Shown one piece after another: positions 12,600-22,600 of a stretch of DNA of 64,000 nucleotides; the first letter of the stretch is position 1, and every line of letters starts with the position of its first letter. The notes beneath the pieces are model-generated. The model had not been told where the DNA came from, searched no databases, and worked only from the letters and a program-made list of their open reading frames with translations. The position numbers were made by a program, and so were the translations under genes. This stretch comes from Nymphalis io (Eukaryota > Arthropoda > Insecta > Lepidoptera > Nymphalidae). The DNA lies in the NCBI RefSeq assembly GCF_905147045.1, contig NC_065902.1, positions 9,121,377 to 9,185,376 of the forward strand, read 5' to 3'.

Positions 12600-13592
12600 T
12601 AATAGCGTCGCCAATAGCTGTCCCTCCAAGTCCGCATCAAAACCGTTGCGCCTCCTACAACGGACGTAAGCCCTTCGCGCCCGGCTGCACGTCGCCCGAA
12701 GCTCTGCTATTTCGGGCGACCACCAATACACCTGCCGGCGCGGAGCTCTATGCCGGAACCTAGGCATGGCAGCATCGCAGACCTCTTTGAGGGCACTGCG
12801 CATGTGGCCCGCTAGCTCTTCTGCACTGGCGCCCTCCCACCTTCCTGTGGAACCCCATCGCTGTACGATGGCAGCCTCCCTGGCCAGCTCACGATCTAGC
12901 TGGCTAAGAGACCACCTTGGAAGCGTGGTTGTCACCCTAGAGGGTTCCACCGACCTGCGAGAGTTAGAGATCTCAAACCGGATGTACCTGTGGTCCGACA
13001 GAGTCTCCACCTCCTCCTCTACTCTCCAATTCAACACTCTGCGTGCTACAACATGGGTGGCGAAAGAGAGATCCACCACGGACCCCCCCTGTTGCCGCAC
13101 GCACGTGTAAACCTGCCCCCTGTTGAGTAGGGACAGGCTGGAGAGAAGTGCCCACACCTGAATAGCCCTTCCTCGCGGATTCGTGGCAGGGTTGCCCCAG
13201 GCACGTGACTTAGCATTGAAGTCGCCCAAGACCAGTATCGGCCTCGGTGACTGCCTGGTCACCGCAGCTCTGATCGAGCCGAGATAAATCTCGAACTCCG
13301 CCAGGCCGCGGTTGGGAGAGAAGTACGTACCCACAACAACGAATTCTCTCCACCCTGCCACTACGTAACCCGAGCCCCTCTCAATGAGTGAGAGAGAACT
13401 CGTTTCACTCCGGGTAGTAACCACCACGGTGCCGTCCAAGTCTCCTAACCAGTTAGGTAGGGGAGGGACATAATATGGCTCGCAGGCCACAGCCAGGTCG
13501 ATCTGCCACTCCGCCATGGACTGCAGCAGCAGGTCCTGCGCCGCGGCGCAGTGGTTGACGTTCGTCTGGAGGAACTTTATGTTTGTGCTCAT
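12600..13592 (-). pseudogene. Non-LTR retrotransposon ORF2, endonuclease part only
   Basis: ORF2 starts at the ATG at 13592, overlapping the ORF1 stop by ATGA. About 330 residues are intact and form an apurinic-type endonuclease, which nicks target DNA for target-primed reverse transcription. Visible motifs: QTNVN near the start, CEPY, LGDFNAKSRAWG, SVVDLSFAT and LSDHRY, which together hold the catalytic N, E, D and H residues. The family's reverse transcriptase should follow, but homology stops near 12600 in AT-rich sequence and the frame ends at 12567. About two thirds of ORF2 is gone, so this copy cannot move alone. The frame upstream of 13592 (to 14024) is only the shadow of ORF1. Confidence 0.88.
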
Positions 13593-15484
13593 GTTGACAT
13601 TGAAGCTTCCTCCTCGGCCTGGCGCCGTCCGACATTGGTGGTAGTCTGGGTGCCTAAGACCACCGTACCCTTTGTGATGGGGGGGTTGCACTCCCCTGAT
13701 CCCATCACGTGCCCAGAGGGCTTGCCAGCGTCTGCGCACACAGCACAGCGCAGTTTCTCGGTACAGCCCGCCGACTTGTGGCCATCTACGCCACACCGGA
13801 AGCATAGACCCCCCCGTTCCGCTTTGGATGGGCAAAGCACCTTCGTGTGGCCAAGGCCCATACACTTGAAGCAGCGCAAAGGGCGCTGCTCCAATACGCA
13901 TACCTTGGCCGAGCTCCATCCTACGAGGAGGCGACCGGCATCTGATATCTTCTTCGCCGCTGTGAGAGGACAGGTGATGCGGACCATTCCCATATATCCG
14001 GGACCACGCTGCAACACTCCGCATCTGACTGAGTCAGGGGAGCAGTTCCCTGCACGAGCAACTGCAGCGACCAATTTATCTTTGGTGACGGAATCATCCA
14101 ATCCCGTCACCTTAAGGTCCACTCGCTTTACAGGTCGATCGACGCTTGCGACACCATCCAGCACAGTGCGGAGCTTCTCAGCAAGCTTATCCGCCTGCTC
14201 CGCCTGTGCTTTCGGCAGCTCGAGGAGTCTGGCTCCCGTCGCCGATCGTCGGACCCTAAGGCCGCCACAGATTCCAATATCCTGAAGCTTAACGCCCTGC
14301 TCCGCGCGCTCCAGGATGTGAGCGTATGTAACGCCTTTCTCCTGCGCATCCGGCTGCAGAGTGACCATTACTGCAGCCCTGCGAGGAGCAACCAGCCTCG
14401 GTTTGGCCACCGGCGGAGCCTTCGCCACTGTTGATGGTACTGTGGCGGACGCTGCGGCCGAGGGGGAAGCCTTTTTCTTCCTTCCCTTTTTAACCACGGT
14501 GGACCATGATGTCTCCTGGGCCTCCCGTGGTTGGGACTCCGACGTGGTCGGGGTGGCTGATAGGCACGTAGTCGGTGCCAGCGGGACTGACTCGACTGCA
14601 GGCACCCGTTTCGGCGCCTGTGCGGGTTTCGGTGGTGGGGTCGGATGGACCACTTGCGCGTATGTAGGTGCAGTTTTCTGCACTACAGCCTGTTTCTTGT
14701 CCGCGGCCAGAGGGGGACGGAGCACTTTAGCTGGAAGGAGACGGTCCTGAATTCCTTCCATTTGAGCTTTAATCATAAAGCCCACCGACGACATTATAGA
14801 GGCCTTAAATTCCTCCAAAGCCTGTGTGTCCCGCACAGTGCTGGTGGACGCCTCATTTGCCACTGCCACCGTGGTCCGCATTTCCGCAAACTCACGGCGG
14901 TGGGCTTTTAACTCAGTCTTGAGGCTGTCCACCTCCTTGCGCAGGCGGCCATTATCAGCGCGAAGCCTGCGCGTCTCTTCCGCCTCGGTCCTTGATGCCA
15001 GAGCATCTACGATGGACTGGAGCGAAGATGCAGATTCTTTGAGCTTCTTGATGAAGCCACCCTTCAGGTTGCTGGATTTCTGGGCAATCTCCAGAATAAG
15101 TGCTGCATTGCGACCAGCCTCCGCACGCAGCTCCTCTGCACCCAATTTTAGGGGATCCTCCCTACGGACCTCCGAGGAAGAGGATTCCTCAGAGTCAAGC
15201 GCGATCACAGCCGTCTCCTTACGGAAAGCCCGACTTCTCAAGGAGCGCTCAAACGCCTCCTCCCTAGCCTCGGCGGCCTTTGCTTTAAGCTCGGCTTTGG
15301 CGCGAGCGAGGCCAGTTCCGCGTCCCTTGGAAGTGAGCTTCCCCCGGCTAGCACTGTTACGTTTCGCCGCCGATCTGATTTCGGTCTCCGTATCCGAACC
15401 GGAATCAAAGAGCGCAAGGCCCACAAGTGGGCGTTTACGCCCAGCATTTGCGTCGGACGACGACAACTCCGTGTCGACGTCCAT
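13589..15484 (-). CDS. R1-clade non-LTR retrotransposon ORF1 (gag-like)
   Basis: This encodes the nucleic-acid-binding ORF1 protein of a non-LTR retrotransposon, about 631 residues. The ATG at 15484 is preferred because the open frame upstream is T-rich 5' UTR read as phenylalanine and leucine. The N-terminal half is charged with a likely coiled coil (repeated leucines and KELK/RELR patterns), the middle is A/P-rich, and the C-terminus has cysteine-histidine zinc knuckles: CFKCMGLGHTKVLC, CFRCGVDGHKSAGC and a third CAVC...H...C cluster. These are known from R1, TRAS and related ORF1 proteins and bind the element's RNA. The frame is uninterrupted, which suggests a fairly young copy. Its stop overlaps the ORF2 start. 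GC-rich codons differ strongly from the AT-rich surroundings, as expected for a mobile element. Confidence 0.88.
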   Translation of the reverse strand: MDVDTELSSSDANAGRKRPLVGLALFDSGSDTETEIRSAAKRNSASRGKLTSKGRGTGLARAKAELKAKAAEAREEAFERSLRSRAFRKETAVIALDSEESSSSEVRREDPLKLGAEELRAEAGRNAALILEIAQKSSNLKGGFIKKLKESASSLQSIVDALASRTEAEETRRLRADNGRLRKEVDSLKTELKAHRREFAEMRTTVAVANEASTSTVRDTQALEEFKASIMSSVGFMIKAQMEGIQDRLLPAKVLRPPLAADKKQAVVQKTAPTYAQVVHPTPPPKPAQAPKRVPAVESVPLAPTTCLSATPTTSESQPREAQETSWSTVVKKGRKKKASPSAAASATVPSTVAKAPPVAKPRLVAPRRAAVMVTLQPDAQEKGVTYAHILERAEQGVKLQDIGICGGLRVRRSATGARLLELPKAQAEQADKLAEKLRTVLDGVASVDRPVKRVDLKVTGLDDSVTKDKLVAAVARAGNCSPDSVRCGVLQRGPGYMGMVRITCPLTAAKKISDAGRLLVGWSSAKVCVLEQRPLRCFKCMGLGHTKVLCPSKAERGGLCFRCGVDGHKSAGCTEKLRCAVCADAGKPSGHVMGSGECNPPITKGTVVLGTQTTTNVGRRQAEEEASMST

Positions 15485-15855
15485 CAGAACAAAAAAAAAA
15501 AAAAAAACCAACGAACAATCAAACGAAACAAAAGAAAACAAAAATACCCTATATAAATTTAAAAAATGAAAATAATTGAACAACAAAAACAAATCAACAA
15601 ACAACAGTGAAAACCAACATAACCAATCTCAAGACGAAACAACAATCCATTTGCACAGCCGAGTTCAGAATATGTCACAACAGAAACAACAAAAACCCTT
15701 AAAGAAAGCCAAAGTAGTCGTAAAAACATCCACAACGCATAGATAACGCAGCCAAAGCCACGATGTTTCGCTTCAGTTAGTATTCGTAACTTGCTTAGCA
15801 ACATTCGCTCGAGATAACGAACACGTCCGCACGCTACGACGGTCAACGACGAATC
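15485..15855 (-). mobile_element. 5' UTR of the R1-like retrotransposon
   Basis: The stretch above ORF1 is T-rich on the minus strand with a long T run just before the ATG and a GC-richer beginning near 15845. It abuts a broken family C repeat at 15857, so the 5' end of the element probably lies here. No target-site duplication was found. Confidence 0.55.
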
Positions 15856-15856
15856 C

Positions 15857-15890
15857 TATCAGGTGGCCCGCCTACCTATTCTATACAAAA
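15857..15890 (+). mobile_element. Family C repeat, last 30 bases
   Basis: ATCAGGTGGCCCGCCTACC and the A-rich end remain. The rest is cut off at the 5' end of the R1-like element, which seems to have landed in it. Confidence 0.6.
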
Positions 15891-16063
15891 TAAATAAATG
15901 TACAAATAATCTTTGAAACCTAATTCCGGCGGAGAATACACAGGAGTCTTTTCGCCAGCAATATAAATTGTCCTACACATTTATAGTACGTATAATAAAT
16001 TATTTCTAAATATAAAATATTTAGGTAATCCATATTAACTTTAACTCACCATTAGGCCTGCGC

Positions 16064-16235
16064 ACATTGACGCAACGCACTTTTTGCTCACGAATATTTC
16101 ACACGCGGTACGCATGATCGAGCCCACGTACGTGTAAACGCTCGTAAAAGTGCGCGAATCTGCGAAATTACACAGTGATTCATGCGCACCTTCGCAATTT
16201 CGCGCATACACGATATTACGTGCTACGTTCAAACC
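16064..16235. other. GC-rich block with repeated GCGCA/TTCGC motifs
   Basis: The block has TGCGCAC, TGCGCGAATC, CATGCGCACC and TTTCGCGCATAC, partly as an imperfect hairpin (16150-16206). The base content differs from the AT-rich flanks. Likely a piece of a DNA transposon, but no family is recognised. The 63-codon frame is not supported. Confidence 0.4.
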
Positions 16236-16636
16236 AGTACAGTCTTATATATAATTTATTTTAACTTTTATACCAAAGCAATTTTATGAATGAAACATCA
16301 GTAACAAATCTCCTGCTCTTTACCTGGTGTGGCCTAGGCGTTAGTATAAAATAGCTAAGCTGCCTAGCAATTATAAACCAACAATAGTCCGAATACAATA
16401 GCGTCAGTACTCCTGTCGGTCCATTTTAATTATATTTAAGTTATTGTTACTGATGTATGATAGGTTGTTTATTGTTGTTTTTTTTTTTTCATTTTTTTAT
16501 TACAAGTTTTATCTTTTAATGAAGTCGGCCAGTTCAACTAGTAGGTATTGTAACAATTGTTATTGCTTGGTACAAAGAAATTTGAATTTTGTTTTTTAAG
16601 TAGTATTTTTTTTTTAAATTGTTGATTATGCCCGAA

Positions 16637-16731
16637 TTGAGACACGGCTGCGATTCACGAAGACTAACCGGGAGATATTATAGGTACTCGTGTGCGCAAA
16701 TACCAGCAACACTCATAATCCGATGGGATAC
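16637..16731 (-). mobile_element. Family A fragment
   Basis: Eroded: GAGACACGGCTGCGATTC, GGGAGATATTATAGG, ACTCATAATCCGATGGGA. Confidence 0.55.
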
Positions 16732-16758
16732 GTAAACTTCGGTCTGCTTAAGAATTTT

Positions 16759-16926
16759 ATTCTACAAAATGAAACAAAATTAAAATATTTTTTTTTTGTT
16801 TCAATTCTAAGTGTTACTTGAACCTTAAATATTATTGCACTTGAAGGCTTGTATACAGAATCGGAGCTTTAATTATTTTTTATACATTAATTCTACTTTA
16901 AATATGGAAATATCTCTCATTCAGTC
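16759..16926 (+). repeat. Local duplication copy 1
   Basis: TTCTACAAAATGAAAC to ATATCTCTCATTCAGTC matches 18599-18774 in direct orientation with a few changes. AT-rich, non-coding. Confidence 0.75.
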
Positions 16927-17149
16927 GTTTAAATGGACTTACAAGAGTATTTGATTAACTTTTATTAATAAAGAAAGTTCTCGCTTATCCATAACGACAG
17001 AGCTGCATTTGGCAGTTCTGAAAAGAAAATTAGATAGAAATGGCACGCCCAAGGTACTTCTAATTATACAATTATGCAAAATGTATATAATTTTCACTAC
17101 CGTGTTTTATAATAAATTATATATGTGTTTATAAATGAAATTCACAAGA

Positions 17150-17265
17150 CATGGAAAGCACGTAAAGGCGCTCTGCGTCTGAACTCGTCGTATCGGATGC
17201 TGTACCATCGTATTAAGAGAGGGAGTGAATTGATTGCCCTTCTGTTTTTACACATAATTATGTCT
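17150..17265 (+). mobile_element. Family A fragment
   Basis: CATGGAAAGCACGTAAAGGC through AGAGAGGGAGTGAATTG, the middle of the family. Confidence 0.55.
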
Positions 17266-18087
17266 CATTAGAAAATCGATTGAAAAATAATACATCATAA
17301 ATCTACGTTGTAAATTGTTATTTTCATATATATCTTAAAAATACATTTTGAATAATACGCGAAAGCACCTATAAAACTCTCAGTTTACTTACGTAAAGCC
17401 AGCATTTCAGCTATAATTAAAAGAGATAAAAATTCAATATAAAACCATACATAAGTACAATAAACACTTACAAACACTAAAACACTCTCACACAACCCGC
17501 ACATACTCACAGATACATTCATCAGATACTCATACATATCTTAATAGATATTTGTGTTTACTTTACTTACTGTCTTCTAGTTAGTAATTAACATAACATA
17601 ATATGTTTAATACAATAACATGTTTAAGCGTTTTGTATAATCCTATTTTGGTTTTAGTTAAATGTCATATAATACATAACATAATAAGGTATGTATGATA
17701 TCTGTTGAATAACCAAATAAAGGTAAAATTTGGTTTCAGAGTATTTGAGTCGGTGCTGGTGTCATTTCTAATATTATTTATTTGTTCTATGTCCCTCAGC
17801 TCCGAGCTGCTTATTAAGCTTTAATCAAGCGTCGACGCCAAATATTGCGGACTTAGGTACATGTTTTTCTATAGACTTTATTGAAATAATTTTGCGTCGA
17901 AATGACCTACTCTCTGAAAATCCGTTGAGAAAGAATTTTTGCTTCATAGTGTTACTTACAAATAAACAATATTATAAAAAACTGAAATTTCCAATTTTCG
18001 ATCAATTGTATAGATTATTAACATTGATATCTGTCGATTGGTTATAAGTGTGTAATTGGTTAAAAATTGTTATATATGTTTTTTCAT

Positions 18088-18386
18088 AAGCCGAGATGGC
18101 CTAGTGGTCTGAACGCGTGAATCTTAACCGATGATCGTGGGTTCAAACCCGGGCAAGCACCACTGAATTTTCATGTGCTTGATTTGTGATTATAATTCAT
18201 CTCGTGCTTGGCGGTGAAGGAAAACATCGTGAGGAAACCTGCATGTGTCTAATTTCACTGAAATTCTGCCACATGTGTATTCCACCAACCCACATTGGAT
18301 CAGCGTGGTGGAATAAGCTCCAAACCTCCTCAAAAAGAGGTGCGGAGGCCTTTAGCCCAGCAGTGGGACATTCTCAGGCTGTTACG
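18088..18386 (+). mobile_element. Family B SINE, full-length
   Basis: Same head, boxes and body as the 25927 copy. The end GGCTGTTAC runs directly into a family C fragment (18395-18440). Confidence 0.85.
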
Positions 18387-18598
18387 GAATATATAGGAAG
18401 GCAAATGGGCAAATGGGCCACCTGATGATAAATAGTCATCATCGATAAGCATTTGCGCTTTACGATATATTAACCATTCGTTTCCACGCTTTTGACGTGA
18501 GATAAAAAAATAACTAGAGAGATACGAATTTGAATGAATATTTTTAATGAATTTATGCTCGAACCAAAGAATAGAGTTTAAACCAATAATAAAAAAAT

Positions 18599-18774
18599 AT
18601 TCTACAATATGAAACAAATTAAAATATATTTTTAAATTTAAATTCTAAGTGTTTACATTTACTTGAACCTTAAACATTATTGCACTTGAAGGCTAAGTGT
18701 ATACAGAATCGGAGCTTTAATGATTTTTAATATATTAATTCTACTTTAAATATGGAAATATCTCTCATTCAGTC
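18599..18774 (+). repeat. Local duplication copy 2
   Basis: Second copy of 16759-16926. It is bracketed by AAGAATAGAGT motifs at about 18558 and 18786. Confidence 0.75.
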
Positions 18775-19089
18775 AGTCAAAAAATTAAGAATAGAGTAGA
18801 AACCAAAGAAAAGACTTCAAAAAGCAATAAAATTTATAAATGAAAAAAATCCAAAACATTTTCTCTTTTCGATTCTTATCAGTGTTAAAAGCCCTACCTG
18901 CCGGTTTACAACGTCAGTATACAACTACCATAAAATGTTCCACGTCTTCATTTTTTATGGATTTATAATTCTGTCGGTATTTTTCTAGCGATTATACATT
19001 AATTGTGTTAAAAGCAATAGCGACGACTTAGCTGGCAAATAATAAAAAATATATATATCAACTGTTAGGCTTGGCTCTATTCTGATGTA

Positions 19090-19616
19090 TCGGTCCAATG
19101 GAAAGTTATTGGGTTTTTCTGCCAAGAATTCTCAGTAATAGCCCGGAGTCTGGAAATTAAAAGTGTGTACACTACCGTGCCTCGGAAAACCCGTAAAGCC
19201 GTTCATTCTGCGCCTTAACTCTTTCCGGTCGTGTCAGATTGCCGTCCTATCGGGTTATGAGAGTTAGAATTCCCTAGAGAGTGCCCTTGTGTTTGCGCAC
19301 ATTTTTTTTATTGTATAGGTAGGCGGACGAGCATATGGGCCACCTGATGGTATGTGGTCACCAATGTCTATAAAAATTGGCATTTTAAGAAATATTAACC
19401 ATCGCTTACATGTGCCGTCAATCTTGGGAACTAAGATGTTATGTCCCTTGTGCCTGTAATTACACTGGGTCACTCACCCTTCAAACCGGAACACAACAAT
19501 ACCAAGTACTGCTGTTTTGTGGTAGAATCTGATGAGTGGGTGGTTTCCCACCCAGACGAGCTTGCACAAAGCCCTACCACCAGTAAAACTTATACTTGTG
19601 CACTAGAATATGTGAT
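19090..19616 (+). mobile_element. Family A SINE split by family C
   Basis: The part 19090-19303 starts after the head at AAAGTTATTGGGTTTTTCTG; the small 3' part is at 19592-19616 (ACTTGTGCACTAGAATATG). A reverse family C copy sits between. Confidence 0.8.
19304..19590 (-). mobile_element. Family C repeat nested in family A
   Basis: The tail T run begins in the middle of the family A motif GTTTGCGCAC and the head ends at CTACCACCAGTAAAACT; after it family A resumes with ACTTGTGCACTA. Slightly shorter and more diverged than the 24741 copy. Confidence 0.82.
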
Positions 19617-22600
19617 TCCAAAATCTCAGTCAGGAGGACTTCATTATCATCATCACTCTAGCGAAAACCTGATACGAGATGAAATTTAACCACAAATTTC
19701 ACGTCTTAAAATCTCAGCCTTACTAATTTGTAAGTGAGAAAAAAAATCTTTTTACTGATTTAATTAAAGATATTTTTTTATAACATAAACAGATTATAAA
19801 TGTAGATCAAGTTAGTGAATTACTTTAATTGAATTGATTTTTTTAATCTACTTTGCACATAGTACATTTGCATAGTGAAAAAATACGTTCTGTGAAGTAT
19901 CAGCAAATGTAATAATGTTTTTTGATGTTACAAAGCATATCTAAATTTCAAATAGATAGAATCATAATTATTATAATAAGTTTTCAATCGCCAGACAACA
20001 TGTATGAAAAAGCAATGCGTAAAACAATATTTGCCAAAGATTATTTATATTTTTAACGTTTAGACTGAAATACAGAACACAATGACTACGTGAGGTGTTT
20101 ATTGCAAAAAGAAATGTTATATGATAGCTTTTTAATTTTAATAACATAATAACATAAAGTGTATAATGTAATAAGTATTATCTAAATTTTTAAGCGTTTC
20201 TATTATTATCAACCTTACTATTATTATTAACATGTCGTATTAACATTCATTTAATTTAAATCCAAAATACTAAACAAAGAACCCTAATGACTTTCATTCT
20301 TGATGACGAAGAATCCATGTGGAGATAAAAACAACTATACAGACATTTTAATTACAGTCTGTGTGTGACATTAACGTAGAATAGTTTATATCGAATAATG
20401 AAGGCTTGAAAGGCAAAGAATAAAATTAATATTAAAGCCGCTTCAGCGATGACATCAAAAGAGCGATATTACTTCGTTTAACTAAACGATGCACTTTATG
20501 CTTAATATCAAAAACATACTAGGCCAAGTCTCACTACAATTTAATCAACCGCAGCGTAAAATACACTGAACTGTAACAATAAAGGCTGGATCAAAGTTCT
20601 TCAGTTGAATAAAGGCCTTTCAAATGAGATGAAGTTTCATAAAATTCCGCCGTGATTTAGAATTAAGAAGAATAGAAGTGGCACTGACTTTATTAAGTCT
20701 TATTTATTGATCTTTGCTTCAATTTTAAATAATAAAACGTTGCACAAAAAATATTTCAATGTAGAGCACAGTTAAATATATAATTTATGATAATGAAACA
20801 AGCCAACTGTGGGAGAGACAGTATAATGAAAAATGTGTGTGCAAATACACAGACGCACTCTCCCTCATCCCTCCCTTCTCCCTCAATCATTAAAATGTAG
20901 AAAGTTCTTGAATAATCGAGTTAGCTTACTTCAAATTAGAAACAAACAAAACTTATTTATTTATAACTTAATATCAGTATGTAATATTTATAACCCAATC
21001 ATTTCTAAAACTAATTTATATATATTATTATCATTCCCAATTTTCCTCACTTTAAGCACTTCTAAATATTTTTTGTTCTGTACAGGGAACCATCTCATTC
21101 ATCCGCTAGGGAGTAAGAGTCTGATTAAGAATTAATTAACAACTCGTTGGTTCAGACCTTGAGATTACGTTACACTTTATTTTAAAATTACAACATTTAT
21201 TTAAAAACAAAGTTGTTCCAAATTTAAACTAGTCTTAATCATTATGATTATATTAAAATACTGCTAACAATACCTATTATATTTATTATATTAACCACGA
21301 ATTTCCTTGTGATTATAAACCTTTTGATATCCTTTAGATCCTACACAATCAAAATATAATTTAACAATATTTTTAAAAGTACAAAAACAATTTTTTTTTC
21401 AACAACAACAAATTTATGATTACTTTAAGGACTAATATAATACAAATAAACGTTAAAAATAGCTACTGTACTAGTGATATTTGACAATCAATAAGCAAAT
21501 GTAACGTTTCTATTTTAGACTTTGACTTTTGGTGGCGCCTTAGCAATATAAGAAATCGTTAATATTTATTACAGTGCAAATGTTTATGGGTGGTTGTGAT
21601 CATTCACCATCAGATGCCCATTTGCCCGTCCACCTAACTAGTGCATAAAAAAAAATTATAAATGCAAAAACGAGTTTTGATTTATTTGTTACGATGTTAC
21701 GTGTTACTGGTTTTCACTGATACTCATAAAATGTTGCATGTACGTGTGTACAGAAATAGACAAGGGTGTCTAAACCCTGCACTACTTCCCTCACACGGAA
21801 ACGAAACCGCGGACGGAACCCAGTATATAATAAAACTGAATCTTGTTGCACGGAAAAAGTTATAACTTAAAAATTAACCGAGCAGTTAAACCACGCCATA
21901 AATTTATTTATATAAAAACTTTACGCGCTCAACGTTACGCATTTGTTTTAATATTTTAAACCGGAGACTTCGTTTATTTCCGGTAGCTTTTTTTCTACTT
22001 CGTCCTAACATTGTTTGAATATTATATCATATTTCTAAATAATATTCTTGTGTCATAGTCGTGATAATCTAGACAACTACAACAAAATTGTAATCACCAA
22101 TAATCCTAAAATTGATTGACTGTGCTGCTAACTGAAAATAAAAACATGCAAGCGGATAAAAATACGGACAAAACGTCTGTAACATATGATTGATAAATAA
22201 TAATATTTCATATAAAATAATAAAAATATTTTCAATTTAATAGAAAAATCGAGATAAATAGCAAAAGCGGCCACTCCAAAATCTCGTAATACTTCGTAAA
22301 AGGCAATTCTCAAAATAAATATGAAATACCGTGTAAATGAACACTCTTTACACAAGTACCCTCGGTGTTTTCTGCGGGAAAAAATCTGAACGGCCTTTTA
22401 ATACGGTTATCTTACTGTGAAGTCCCATTCGAAATGAGGGCTCGGTTACAATGAAATTTTTATTTTTCTTTTCACTTTTCAAAAGTATTTTTGTCGACGG
22501 TTTTATTTTAATTGGTATAATGTTTGAGTGTTTATTTTAAAAGTTATTTTTTGTTTAAATAATCTTTTTCTGCATTTACGAGTTATTGTTTCTGTTTTTA

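Noticed and set aside
13551..14285. Long plus-strand frames at 13551-14285 and 14826-15569
   Set aside because: They are shadows of the retrotransposon ORF1 and ORF2, which have zinc knuckles and endonuclease motifs on the other strand.
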